From Trichomonas vaginalis G3 (taxonomy: Eukaryota; Parabasalia; Trichomonadida; Trichomonadidae): 64,000 nt of DNA. The stretch spans positions 14,042,082 through 14,106,081 of the forward strand of contig NC_067207.1 in assembly GCF_026262505.1 (NCBI RefSeq), in the 5' to 3' direction. Numbering within the stretch: the stretch's first letter is position 1; each line of letters begins with the position of its first letter. Made by a program: the position numbers and the translations under genes. Below the pieces are notes generated by a model. It had not been told where the DNA came from, ran no database searches, and worked only from the letters and a program-made list of their open reading frames with translations. Positions 10,270 to 18,966 of the stretch are shown here, piece by piece.

Positions 10270-10788
10270 ATGACAATATTGTTTGTCGTTCGTGAGTCAA
10301 CATTTGATGTTGGTTCAATTGGAACATTAACGGCACCAGCTAAGATGGATTTGCTTCTCATTTCATATAGAATAAAAACCTTTTATATGTATGAAATGAA
10401 CAATATACTCGACAAGGGTTTGAATGTAAAGCTAACGAATGAAAATATTGTTGAATTCACTGAGACAGGTGCTGTGTATAAAGATGTAGAACTACTGAAC
10501 AAAAGAGCTAAGGGAAGAAGCAGGAACATGAACAAAGGGTGGAAGCCTATAAAAATTTATGTCAATGATGGCTCAGGAGGTTCAAACATAAAGTATGCAG
10601 AAAGTTATAGAGTTTATGCGCTAAAAGGTGAAAAGCCTTCATTTAAGAACAGCTATTCTAACGCATATCCTCAAAAGTTAACGGATGGGGAAGTGGATGA
10701 TATGAATGACAGCAAAAATATTAACAGAAATGGCGACAGAGATGCATGGAATTTGTTTACCATCAGTCAATTGAAGGTTAAACTTTAA
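10270..10788 (+). CDS. Polinton protein, up to 172 aa, unknown
   Basis: The frame runs from an ATG at 10270 to a stop that overlaps the ATPase stop by four bases, so the two genes converge tail to tail. Later in-frame methionines (for example MDLLLISYRI or MNNILDKGL) may be the true start. The middle is basic (NKRAKGRSRNMNKGWK), the end Asp/Asn-rich. Polintons usually encode an adenain-like protease near here, but I cannot find a clear catalytic set, so I leave it unknown. Confidence 0.45.
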   Translation: MTILFVVRESTFDVGSIGTLTAPAKMDLLLISYRIKTFYMYEMNNILDKGLNVKLTNENIVEFTETGAVYKDVELLNKRAKGRSRNMNKGWKPIKIYVNDGSGGSNIKYAESYRVYALKGEKPSFKNSYSNAYPQKLTDGEVDDMNDSKNINRNGDRDAWNLFTISQLKVKL

Positions 10789-11672
10789 AACAATGTTGGT
10801 CGTTCCCATGGAATATTTTTGACTTTAATGGTATTAGTCATGATATGAATCTCAAGGTATGAACGAGGAGAGATGAGAGACTTATATGCTTCCCAAATTT
10901 CTTCAAAAGGTAATGTTATACCTGACTGTTTCCAAATGAGTTCAATATCATAACGTGAGAAACCTTGAAAGATAACGAAGTCAGTTATGAGACGTTTTAT
11001 GTTTAAAGCTAAAAACCTCCATGTTTGCATAAGTATTGCTACAGTTAAATGGTAATGTCTGACTTTAGTAATGATGTTAGCTAATGGTGAGTCAGGCTTT
11101 GACACTAAACCTTTTCCGGCGAAGTCGTCGCAAACGAGCAGAGTGTTTGAAGGATACTTTTTGAAGGGGTATTTTGAAAGTTTTGACAGAATGTAGTTTG
11201 TAAGTCGTTTCATATCGTAAACTCCTGAGTATTGACGTAAGTGGTGTTTGTCAATAATTCTTTCCATCTCTTCTGAAGTCTTTTGCATTCCTGACTGTAT
11301 AAATTCAACGATGGCATAATATTTCCTCTTACGTCGAATGTAACGTTGAAGAAATTCAATGAGTTCGCTATCTGGAACTTTAACGACAGAGGCTTGAACT
11401 TTTGACATAAATGTTTTCGCTGTTGAGTCCATAGAGTCTGAAGTTGCTGATATAATGATTTGGTCATAATATGAGTCATTTCCTAAACGTTCTGTTATGA
11501 GTATATGACGAATGAGGTTAAATGTCTTACCTGAACCCATCTTTCCACAATAGAAATAAACACCATTTGAACAGAACTCATAGTCCTTACTGAAAGGAAG
11601 AATGAGAGAAGAGTTAAGTTTGTCTGTAGTTTCATTCATGTCTTCATCTACGTCATGTATTAAATGCTTCAT
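10785..11672 (-). CDS. Polinton DNA-packaging ATPase (FtsK/HerA superfamily)
   Basis: This is a complete 295-residue P-loop ATPase. Walker A is GKMGSGKT at residues 43-50, and a Walker B-like strand TLLVCDDF lies about two thirds along. ATPases of this kind translocate the element genome into the capsid in Polintons, virophages and adenovirus-like viruses. It looks whole. It starts 16 bases from the divergent capsid-like gene and converges on the 172-residue ORF. Partial copies lie at 1-479 and, decayed, at 5155-5835. Confidence 0.85.
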   Translation of the reverse strand: MKHLIHDVDEDMNETTDKLNSSLILPFSKDYEFCSNGVYFYCGKMGSGKTFNLIRHILITERLGNDSYYDQIIISATSDSMDSTAKTFMSKVQASVVKVPDSELIEFLQRYIRRKRKYYAIVEFIQSGMQKTSEEMERIIDKHHLRQYSGVYDMKRLTNYILSKLSKYPFKKYPSNTLLVCDDFAGKGLVSKPDSPLANIITKVRHYHLTVAILMQTWRFLALNIKRLITDFVIFQGFSRYDIELIWKQSGITLPFEEIWEAYKSLISPRSYLEIHIMTNTIKVKNIPWERPTLF

Positions 11673-11688
11673 TTTATCTCCATTAAAA

Positions 11689-12570
11689 ATGCAAGTCAGA
11701 AATATTCAGAACATAGCACCGAGTCTAACTGACAAGAGTATAAAGATATACTATGAACATGTTATGATGAAACCAACCAAAATTCAAGAAAGTCAGTATA
11801 CTTATGAATATCCAAGACACTGGGTAGAGTATGTAGGAGGTGAGAAAGCTATTGAAATAAGACAAGTTAGAAGTATTCCAGCAGGAAGGACAATATTATT
11901 GAAGAACTTTAATGTTTTGAGATATAATGATGAAACAAAGAAGCAAGATAGTTTCCCTGTTGCTGTGTATGTGAACTTAGATACAGGAGATGACATGAAA
12001 GTTTTTAATACAAAGCTTCAAACGGTAGTGAGAGAACAACTGACTGCGGAAGGACACCCATTACCTTCAGAAGTTACCATAGCGTATAATTTTGAAACAA
12101 ATGCAATAGATTTTAAAGTCGTCTCTGCAAAGAAGTCAGGTTTTACATTTAATGAAGCAGATGTATATTCGAATGAAAACTTCAAAGCTATTGCATGGTT
12201 AGATAATGACGATTGCTTTAAGAAAATATTTAAATTCAGTGACTCAACGATGTCAATAGATGACCTTCGTGGAATGTTACCATCGACGTTTACAGTAGAA
12301 GGTTCAGCAGGATTGCTTACAAGATTGTCAATTGGTGGTATTTGGTCTCGTGAGAACATTGTTATAAAATCCAGTATAAGTGAATTTGCTGAAGAATCTA
12401 TATTATGTCTTTCAAACTATATGTATTCGCCGCCGAAGCATTATAGTATAACAAACTTTGTCAGTAAGTTTAATATAAGACTTGTTGAACCTTCTTCAAT
12501 GAAAGATGTTGTGCTACCCAAAGACGGAAAGGATGGACTCATTATTGAGATGATTTTAATAGCATATTAA
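11689..12570 (+). CDS. Polinton capsid-like structural protein (probable minor capsid), copy B
   Basis: This protein of 293 residues is nearly identical to the product at 496-1377; the only protein difference noticed is one Ile/Val exchange. The start follows the same logic as in copy A: the ATG nearest the divergent ATPase start. It is a beta-rich protein with a jelly-roll-like C-terminal pattern. Together with the ATPase it defines the morphogenesis module. Its stop codon overlaps the TAAATG that starts the next gene. Confidence 0.6.
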   Translation: MQVRNIQNIAPSLTDKSIKIYYEHVMMKPTKIQESQYTYEYPRHWVEYVGGEKAIEIRQVRSIPAGRTILLKNFNVLRYNDETKKQDSFPVAVYVNLDTGDDMKVFNTKLQTVVREQLTAEGHPLPSEVTIAYNFETNAIDFKVVSAKKSGFTFNEADVYSNENFKAIAWLDNDDCFKKIFKFSDSTMSIDDLRGMLPSTFTVEGSAGLLTRLSIGGIWSRENIVIKSSISEFAEESILCLSNYMYSPPKHYSITNFVSKFNIRLVEPSSMKDVVLPKDGKDGLIIEMILIAY

Positions 12571-12768
12571 ATGAGCTTGTTCTTGAAGGTCATTCATGAT
12601 GAAATAACTGTTGTAGAAGATGTTAGCAATTGTTCAGACATTTTGAAGCGTATAGATGAGATAAGAAAGAAGTTTATGAATGAGAATGTTTATGTTTCAT
12701 TGACTTTCTCCAGTAAAGAGAACTTTTATGAGATAATATTGAAGAGAGATGATTTTAATATGGTGTAA
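12571..12768 (+). CDS. Polinton small protein, 65 aa, copy B
   Basis: The protein is identical to the one at 1378-1575. It abuts both neighbours with no spacer: stop and start share the string TAAATG at each junction. Function unknown; possibly a small virion component because of its position between capsid-like and core-like genes. Confidence 0.6.
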   Translation: MSLFLKVIHDEITVVEDVSNCSDILKRIDEIRKKFMNENVYVSLTFSSKENFYEIILKRDDFNMV

Positions 12769-13296
12769 ATGGTAGCTTGGGCAGCTTTAGGCGCAATGGG
12801 AACAAAAGCATTAGCATTTGGAGCAAAAGCACTTGGGGCTTATGACGCAGTAAATAAAATGAGTGGAGGAAGAGTTTCGAAGACATTAGATGCAAATAAA
12901 GGAAAGATTGGAGGCTGGGTTGCAAAGAAGTTAAGATTAAATAAAATAGGGCTCATAAATAAAGCATCCAATTTGGTTGCGACTGAGTCAGAAAATGCTT
13001 TAGGAAAGGACGATGAGTTTGCAAAACATGCAAAAGACTTTAATGACCAGATGAAAGGTGAAACAATGCATTTAAATAGAGTCGATGGAACTAAAGAAAA
13101 TGTTTCTTCTCCACCAGTAGTTCTTCCGTATGGTCCCTATGGAATGTATGGAAACCCTTACGAAAGACCATTTGACCCATTGACTGGTGGAAGTAACTGG
13201 TATCATTACGGACGAAGAAGAAAGACAGTTAAGCTGGAGACAGACGTGAAGAAAGCAACTAAAAAGAAACCAAGGAAGAGAGTTATAAAGCAATGA
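12769..13296 (+). CDS. Polinton amphipathic/basic protein, copy B
   Basis: This 175-residue protein is identical to the one at 1576-2103, with an Ala/Gly-rich amphipathic N-terminus, a Pro-Tyr-Gly middle and a Lys/Arg-rich tail. DNA condensation or membrane penetration during entry are the usual jobs of such small virion proteins; this is inference. The AGATCT palindrome follows at about 13311-13358. Confidence 0.55.
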   Translation: MVAWAALGAMGTKALAFGAKALGAYDAVNKMSGGRVSKTLDANKGKIGGWVAKKLRLNKIGLINKASNLVATESENALGKDDEFAKHAKDFNDQMKGETMHLNRVDGTKENVSSPPVVLPYGPYGMYGNPYERPFDPLTGGSNWYHYGRRRKTVKLETDVKKATKKKPRKRVIKQ

Positions 13297-13442
13297 ATTC
13301 AACATGGTTAGAAAAGAGGTTAGAAAACGTGTTAGATCTAACATTCTAACATAAACATTATTTTTGTGCTATGTTTTCATACGTGTGAGGGTGGTGATAT
13401 CATTAATTTTTATATAAATGACAGAACAAAAATATAACATTT

Positions 13443-13877
13443 CTACTCAGCAGGAATGAGACCCTTACTGACTATGTATTCGTTTAATGCTTGATGAAAA
13501 CAATGGTACATATTATCGTATGGGTATACACAACGTCTGTTTCCATCGTCGTCGTATATGTAGAGCTCAAATCCAGTCCAACCTTCTTTTGTACAATATG
13601 TAGCTTTATTTAAGTATGCATTTATGTAGATAAGGCAATTTTCTTCATCGCTCCAGAAATAATTTTTCGTCATTGTTGAAATAGTTTTCGTTCCTCTGCG
13701 ACCATAAGGAATGTATGCAATGAACTTTGCGTCATATGGGATTGTAATATATTCAGGGTTTCTTTCATCGTCAATGGGTCTGTCTTTGTTAAAATGCATG
13801 TTTCTCAGTTTTACTTGAGTTTTGAATAGTTCACGGAAACGTTCTGGGAAAGAGTCATAGTAAATGTAGTCGGACAT
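13443..13877 (-). CDS. Polinton conserved terminal protein, 144 aa, copy B
   Basis: This is the outermost gene of the element, read away from the terminus. It is identical in length to the copies at 2249-2683 and 52809-53243 and differs from the latter at only a few residues (TMTKN against TKNKN, PAE against PVE). No known domain recognised. Its constant position beside the terminal repeat suggests an early or end-associated function, but nothing in the sequence proves that. Confidence 0.65.
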   Translation of the reverse strand: MSDYIYYDSFPERFRELFKTQVKLRNMHFNKDRPIDDERNPEYITIPYDAKFIAYIPYGRRGTKTISTMTKNYFWSDEENCLIYINAYLNKATYCTKEGWTGFELYIYDDDGNRRCVYPYDNMYHCFHQALNEYIVSKGLIPAE

Positions 13878-13919
13878 GTCTTTGTAATGAAATAAAAAAT
13901 TTAAAATAAGGTTATTTTT

Positions 13920-14124
13920 ATTTAGTGAGGACGGTAGTGAAGTCGTTAGTGAAGTCGTTAGTGAAGTCGTTTATGTATCAGATGGTTTTGTAAATATTTA
14001 AGGTTAAGTTGGTGTTTGTGTTTGTGTTGTAAAATATACGTTACCGGTTTTGTAAAGTGTCAAAACCGCTAAGTTGGGTAAGGTGGAACGCAGTGCCACA
14101 GTACCCAAGATAGTCATACTAACT
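13920..14124. repeat. Polinton terminal inverted repeat (right end of copy B)
   Basis: The end reads outward through repeated GTGAAGTCGTTA units (about 13930-13970), a conserved block with ACCGGTTTTGTAAAGTGTC, GCAGTGCCACAGTAC, and ends ...CATACTAACT at 14124. The inverted counterpart begins at 52530 with AGTTAGTATCCC and has the same blocks in order. Polintons typically begin with AG. The six bases after the end (AATATA, 14125-14130) would be one half of a target duplication; the other half is outside what can be matched here. Confidence 0.75.
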
Positions 14125-14162
14125 AATATACAAAGGGAAAAACTAAATCACAACTTAAACAG

Positions 14163-15266
14163 TTGAAAGATTTCAAAAATAAAGTATTAACAGAAGAAGA
14201 TATTGATGAATTATATAAATTATATAATCCTGAGCCGCAAAAGCCAAAGGAACAAAAGCCAAAGAAGAAAAAGCCGAAAACAACACCAAAAGAGAAAGTA
14301 GCAAATGTTCAACAGCTAAAGGTGCAAAACGCCCAGGTCCTTCAGACCATAAATGATGCACAAGCTTTAATTTATGATTCATTAGTTAAACCATATTCAG
14401 CCCGACTTTTAAATGAAGATCAACTTTTGGAATTCATCCTTCAACATAAACTCGAAGCGGGAAAGTATATCAAACCTTTATATACAGCATATTTAAAACA
14501 AATGAATAGAATACATCCAGAATTAATGAAAGGAAAATCAACAACTAAAACTTCATCATCCAAAATCAAAGCAGATAAAATTAAACCACTTGCAACACCA
14601 AAACCTCCAACGGTAGTACCTCCTCTTCCTTCAGTTAATCCTTCATCATTCACTTTATTATATCCATTTCAAACATTAAAGAAGCAAAAAGATTTTAAAA
14701 AGGATTTCAAGATATTAAATAAACCAACTGACCCAAAAATTCAACCATTAAAGGAAAAATTCAGTCGCCCTTCATTTGCACCATATCCATATTCATACGA
14801 AATCGATCATCTGGAATATTCAAAAGGAAACGTTACTTATTTATTTGCCATTAACATTAACACTAGATATTTATATTGCATTCCAGTGAAAGGGAAAACA
14901 GAACAGGAAACAAGAAGAGCTATTCAATACTTACTAGATCATGAAAGAGTAGATAATATAAGGGGTGATGGTGATAAAGGATTTCAGGCAGCTATGGCTC
15001 ATTATTTCCCACAAATTAATTTTTACTTCTCATCTTCTCCATATACGTTTCATAATAAAATAGTTGATGCGGTAATGAGAACTCTTAGAGATGCGTTAGG
15101 GGTTAACGGTCGGATATACTGGGATGGAAATCATGACTCCATCATACAGCAGTTAGTATATTATTACAATAATACATGGCATAGAACTATAAACATGAAA
15201 CCAGTGGAAATGAAAAATGATATTTCAAAAGAATGGGAATATATTAGAAAGCAAATGGAAAGTTAA
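14163..15266 (+). CDS. Retroviral-type (rve) integrase of the virus-like element
   Basis: The frame has a Lys/Pro-rich N-terminal region (PEPQKPKEQKPKKKKPK) and then an RNase H-like integrase core beginning at YEIDHLEYSKGNVTYLFA and passing through GDGDKGF and HNKIVDAVMRTLRDALG. It ends WHRTINMKPVEM, which is typical of the family. Such integrases insert Polintons and related elements into host DNA. The frame is open back to the junction at 14124, so the true start may lie across that boundary. The small protein that follows looks like the usual C-terminal SH3/chromo-like part. Confidence 0.8.
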   Translation: MKDFKNKVLTEEDIDELYKLYNPEPQKPKEQKPKKKKPKTTPKEKVANVQQLKVQNAQVLQTINDAQALIYDSLVKPYSARLLNEDQLLEFILQHKLEAGKYIKPLYTAYLKQMNRIHPELMKGKSTTKTSSSKIKADKIKPLATPKPPTVVPPLPSVNPSSFTLLYPFQTLKKQKDFKKDFKILNKPTDPKIQPLKEKFSRPSFAPYPYSYEIDHLEYSKGNVTYLFAININTRYLYCIPVKGKTEQETRRAIQYLLDHERVDNIRGDGDKGFQAAMAHYFPQINFYFSSSPYTFHNKIVDAVMRTLRDALGVNGRIYWDGNHDSIIQQLVYYYNNTWHRTINMKPVEMKNDISKEWEYIRKQMES

Positions 15267-15301
15267 ATGATGTTAAACGTGAACAAATTAATTCGGGGCT
15301 C

Positions 15302-15505
15302 ATGAATTTTAAACAAGGGGATAAAGTTTTGATTCATCTCGATTATGGAAAAACTAATAAATCAATGACAAAAAGAAGACGAAGATTTGACACAATAGCT
15401 GAATTTGTTAGATATATTAACGGCAATGCATTAGTTGAAGTTGACAATAAATTAATAGAAATTCCGATTTATTTTATTACTCCATTATATTTAAATAATA
15501 TTTAA
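15302..15505 (+). CDS. Small SH3/chromo-like protein, possible integrase C-terminal domain
   Basis: The 67-residue product begins MNFKQGDKVLIHLDYGK and ends in alternating beta strands (NALVEVDNKLIEIPIYFITPLYL). The FxxGDKVLI pattern is what follows the catalytic core in retroviral-type integrases, where it binds DNA or chromatin. Here it is a separate reading frame 35 bases after the integrase. It may be a real small partner gene or the tail of the integrase. Confidence 0.55.
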   Translation: MNFKQGDKVLIHLDYGKTNKSMTKRRRRFDTIAEFVRYINGNALVEVDNKLIEIPIYFITPLYLNNI

Positions 15506-15524
15506 TTTTTTTATTTCGTAAGAA

Positions 15525-15845
15525 ATGAGTGACAACAAAGCAGCCAAGAGTCCTGATTCAATTAAGATTCAGAGTCCAGACAATGAATATAAAAAGAAAC
15601 TAAACAGAATTAAATCAAAAATATGCTATTACAAAAAGAAGCCGCAATGCGGCGGGGCTGATGCCCATAAAACTAAAGGAACTGAAAACGATAAAGAGAG
15701 GAAAGAAATAATCGAAAAATTAGAAACTTACCGTTCAATCCTTAAACTGAGTGAAGCAAAAATAAAAGAATTTAATAGAATAAATAAATTGATTGGAAGA
15801 GATGAATTTAATAAAGATGAATTTTTAAACTCAATCCAAATTTAA
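15525..15845 (+). CDS. Coiled-coil protein, 106 aa, unknown
   Basis: This is a Lys/Glu-rich, mostly helical protein. The ATG follows the string TTCGTAAGAA, an upstream sequence shared exactly with the minus-strand gene that starts at 21483. A doublet hairpin (15641-15666) lies in the frame and encodes KPQCGGADAHK, which stands out from the surrounding charged helix. No known family. Confidence 0.5.
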   Translation: MSDNKAAKSPDSIKIQSPDNEYKKKLNRIKSKICYYKKKPQCGGADAHKTKGTENDKERKEIIEKLETYRSILKLSEAKIKEFNRINKLIGRDEFNKDEFLNSIQI

Positions 15846-15848
15846 TTT

Positions 15849-16034
15849 TTATTCCTTTTCGACAACGTCTCTTCGAGACGCCGAACCCTTCTGGGTTCTT
15901 CTTTCCATCATTACTGCATAACCGCATCTTCTCGGTTTTCGTGGTTTGTTGTTTTTAATTCGTTCTTGCATCATTTTTATCATTTCCTCCCTTGTTATGA
16001 TTCGTGGTAAATTTTGAGCTTGTGGGGTATCCAT
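15849..16034 (-). CDS. Small basic protein, 61 aa, unknown
   Basis: This minus-strand ORF starts at a TATATAAATG motif (16032-16041). The first part is helical (PRIITREEMIKMMQERIKNN), the rest Arg-rich. The last 20 residues (MERRTQKGSASRRDVVEKE) are mostly encoded by a doublet hairpin (15866-15898), so the protein tail may have been created by that insertion. Converges on the 106-residue gene. Confidence 0.45.
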   Translation of the reverse strand: MDTPQAQNLPRIITREEMIKMMQERIKNNKPRKPRRCGYAVMMERRTQKGSASRRDVVEKE

Positions 16035-16121
16035 TTATATAAAAATAAAATTTTGTTATCAGTTATTTTATCATCATTTTATTAAGTTCATCTTTAGTTA
16101 ATTTGAATGATAAGAAAATTT

Positions 16122-16344
16122 ATTTTTGAATAACTGAAGGTGTCACCACGTCACCATGTGTCACCTGGTTAATTAACTTCTTTTAAAAATGATGACAACA
16201 TGACATTTAGACAACAGGTACGAAAGGAGGAAGGCATTTATGAATCATTTTTGAATAACTGAAGGTGTCACTACGTCACCATGTGTCACCAGGTTAATTA
16301 ACTTCTTTTAAAAATGATGACAACATGACATATAGACATCACAG
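16122..16344. repeat. Two direct repeats with GTCACC iterons beside the helicase gene
   Basis: Two copies of a block of about 95 bases lie at 16122-16216 and 16247-16341. Each holds TTTTTGAATAACTGAAGG, then three GTCAC/GTCACC boxes, then GGTTAATTAACTTCTTTTAAAAATGATGACAACATGACAT. An inverted copy lies at 18793-18887 on the far side of the helicase gene, and a diverged copy at about 58570-58640. Short repeated boxes flanking a replication gene suggest an origin or a binding site for its product. Confidence 0.6.
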
Positions 16345-16394
16345 CAGGATTAATGCAAAAATAAATTCCAATCATACTTTATACTGCAAGACCT

Positions 16395-18716
16395 TCAGGT
16401 CTCGCCGCTTAGCGGCTCATTTACAGGTATTTCATCGTCAGTAAATGAATCCTCATTATCGTTTGGTTCAACCTGTTTATATAATCCTTTCATTTCTTCT
16501 TTCAAAACATAACACCATGTTTGTTTACCATCTATTCTTCTCTGTTTCCTATCACATTTATCCTTAATGCTCATTTGGAAATTCTTGTCTTTCATGTCTG
16601 ATGGTTTGCAGCATAGAGCATTTTTACACGTCATACCTGCACACAGTTCATCATAATGTGTATTTATCCATTCATCTAAAGGATTTGTTGATAATTCAAT
16701 TAAATCTTGTTTGGCTTCAGTCATCGGTATGATTCGTACATTAAATGATGAAAGGTCATATTGCATAAAATACGTCAGTAAATTATCATAAAATTCCTTA
16801 GTGCATGAATCCATTAAATTCTTGAAGTAATCAAATTGACCCTTAAATTTACCATTAACTCTTAAAACTACGTATCTTCTGTCTCCAACTTCAATTTTGA
16901 CAGGGTAGACGTTATTAGTTACGAAAATGAAATTAGCAACATTCTGAGCAGTTCTTCTGGGTTGATTCTTTTCATTAATTCTAATCTCATTATCCGTAAT
17001 AATTGATTTCAAAGCGTTGAAGTTTGCGAGTCTATCTTCACCTACATTCTTGAGTTCATTAAGTACAAGAAACATTTTATTCTCAACTACTGAATTGAAA
17101 TTACCCGTTAGCTCACTTATTTCGGTAATGTTTTTACATGAATAACCGGCGAGAAGTTCAGAAATAATGTCTGTAAATCTGTTTTTACCTGTTCCCTGAA
17201 GTCCTTTCAAAATAATTGCTGTTTCATTCTTGATTCCAGGATGTTGAATCATTGATGCAATCCAGCCGAGAAGGTATTTATACACTTCATCGTTATTATC
17301 ACAAATGGCTTCTTTAATGAAATTCATAAACATCTCAATTTTTGAGTAATCAGGCTTTTCGAGAACGTTGTATTTATAACCTTGAAACGTTGAGAAAACA
17401 TCTGGGGAATCAGATTTAAAGCAAACACCCTTAACGGTTAATGAGGATAATTGATTTAGTAGTACATCCCATGCTGTTATTGTTTTACCTTCTTCTTTAA
17501 ATAATTTAATCATTTTGAGTGACTCTTTCATGTTTGATTGAAGAACGAATGATATTTGATTCATTTTGTCGTGGATATTATAGTCCTTTTGAATGAAATA
17601 TTTATTTCCACAATCTACAAAACGGATTACACGTGATAAATCCTCAATTACTTCAGAACTGTTTTTATACTGATGATTTTCAGCCTTGCGTCTAATATCT
17701 GTTATCAAAAACGAGTCATCAAGTTTTATATCAAATGTTATTTTTGGCTTACGTAATAAAGGCAAAACGTATTCATCATAATATTCCTTTTGATATAGTT
17801 TTAGAATCTTCACTAAAACAAATGGAGAAGTCATTAAATGTGCATATCTACTACGTGCTTTTTCAAAATTACTTTTTGCATTTTCAGTTAAATTGCAGAA
17901 GTTATAAACGTTATCGTATGCTTCATTAATTAAATGATTAGGTAACGAATTAATTGCTTGAAACAGTGTGAATAATGTAACTTTTTCTAAATTCATGTTT
18001 CCACCGTCATTATGTACTTCAAAATCACTGATGCCATCAACTATGCTCTGGGCAAGTTTATCGTCAATGTTTACATCTTTGTTTTCATTCATGATAGTCT
18101 TTATTTCTTCGTTCTTTTGTTCAACTCTTACCTTAATATTCAAATCATTTAATATATCATTCACTGTTCTGGTTAATGTTGAATCGTAACTTCCACGAAT
18201 GAATGAGTATGTTTTTATTGGTTCTGTTGCATTCTTGCGAACTCTTGAATCAGCCATAACTACTAAAGAACGCTTTGAATCATCCATAGAAGTCATTATG
18301 TCAATATCATAATCATTGCAGGAATAGCATTTAATCATTCTGTTCGAAACTGAATAGAAGAAATTAGTGTTGCAATAAATGTGAAGACCTCCTGAAGCGG
18401 TTTTAACGATAACATCTTTATCCGAAAGTTTTGATAAAATATCTTTTCTAACTGTTTCTTTAAGTTCATCATTGTATGATTTATTGATATCAACATCTAT
18501 AATCGTTAAATTTGAAATTTTATTTACTAATAAAGCCATACCAGTTTTCCTTCCTCTTCCTCCATCATGTTTGAGGTAGTTATGTAAATCAATCTTGTTT
18601 TCACCAATTCTTTCGTTGAGGGTTTTAGTTTCTGCCACAACTAATTCCTCAGCTAATGAATCAATAACTTTTTCATCAGAAACGATATAGTTGCTGTTGT
18701 TGTTTGTTGCTGTCAT
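16395..18716 (-). CDS. Primase - superfamily 3 helicase
   Basis: This 773-residue replication protein is apparently whole. Residues 60-150 carry an archaeo-eukaryotic primase-like core with IIDVDIN (73-78), SGGLHIY (108-114) and DIDIMTS (137-143). The C-terminal half is an SF3 helicase with Walker A GLQGTGKN (505-512), a Walker B-like strand FLVLNE (549-554) and a later strand FIFVTNN. Such primase-helicases start and drive genome replication in virophages, Polinton-like viruses and large DNA viruses. The gene starts at a TATATAAATG and is flanked by iteron-type repeats. Its C-terminal coding end contains the doublet hairpin at 16389-16416. Confidence 0.9.
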   Translation of the reverse strand: MTATNNNSNYIVSDEKVIDSLAEELVVAETKTLNERIGENKIDLHNYLKHDGGRGRKTGMALLVNKISNLTIIDVDINKSYNDELKETVRKDILSKLSDKDVIVKTASGGLHIYCNTNFFYSVSNRMIKCYSCNDYDIDIMTSMDDSKRSLVVMADSRVRKNATEPIKTYSFIRGSYDSTLTRTVNDILNDLNIKVRVEQKNEEIKTIMNENKDVNIDDKLAQSIVDGISDFEVHNDGGNMNLEKVTLFTLFQAINSLPNHLINEAYDNVYNFCNLTENAKSNFEKARSRYAHLMTSPFVLVKILKLYQKEYYDEYVLPLLRKPKITFDIKLDDSFLITDIRRKAENHQYKNSSEVIEDLSRVIRFVDCGNKYFIQKDYNIHDKMNQISFVLQSNMKESLKMIKLFKEEGKTITAWDVLLNQLSSLTVKGVCFKSDSPDVFSTFQGYKYNVLEKPDYSKIEMFMNFIKEAICDNNDEVYKYLLGWIASMIQHPGIKNETAIILKGLQGTGKNRFTDIISELLAGYSCKNITEISELTGNFNSVVENKMFLVLNELKNVGEDRLANFNALKSIITDNEIRINEKNQPRRTAQNVANFIFVTNNVYPVKIEVGDRRYVVLRVNGKFKGQFDYFKNLMDSCTKEFYDNLLTYFMQYDLSSFNVRIIPMTEAKQDLIELSTNPLDEWINTHYDELCAGMTCKNALCCKPSDMKDKNFQMSIKDKCDRKQRRIDGKQTWCYVLKEEMKGLYKQVEPNDNEDSFTDDEIPVNEPLSGET

Positions 18717-18792
18717 TTATATAGGAATAAAATAATAAAAATAATTTTAAAACTAACTTTATTTTTGGACTGCATCAAATTTCCTTTGTTGA

Positions 18793-18887
18793 TGTTGTCT
18801 AAATGTCATGTTGTCATCATTTTTAAAAGAAGTTAATTAACCAGGTGACACATGGTGACGTAGTGACACCTTCAGTTATTCAAAAAT
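18793..18887. repeat. Inverted copy of the GTCACC repeat upstream of the helicase
   Basis: This is the reverse complement of the repeats at 16122-16341, with the boxes GGTGACAC and GGTGACGTAGTGACACC clearly visible. It sits about 80 bases upstream of the helicase start, so it could control that gene or serve as an origin. Confidence 0.6.
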
Positions 18888-18966
18888 AATTAATTATTGA
18901 ATAACCTAAAAACCATTAACGATAAAATATATTTTTGGTCGTTTATGACAAAAATAAATGGTTCAT

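Larger units (their letters stand above)
8346..14124. mobile_element. Polinton/Maverick copy B with right terminus
   Basis: This is the best preserved copy of the Polinton cassette: a small ORF, a capsid-like gene, three unknown genes, the packaging ATPase, a second capsid-like gene, a 65-residue gene, a basic protein gene and a 144-residue gene, then the terminal sequence ending ...CATACTAACT at 14124. The same end, inverted, starts at 52530 (AGTTAGTATCCC). A 5'-AG start agrees with the known Polinton rule. The cassette looks mostly whole with perhaps two or three breaks. No polymerase or integrase lies in this stretch; the left end is not visible. Confidence 0.85.

Noticed and set aside
10270-10788. 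Adenain-like cysteine protease of the Polinton
   Set aside because: The position is suggestive but no convincing His/Asp/Cys arrangement could be recognised.
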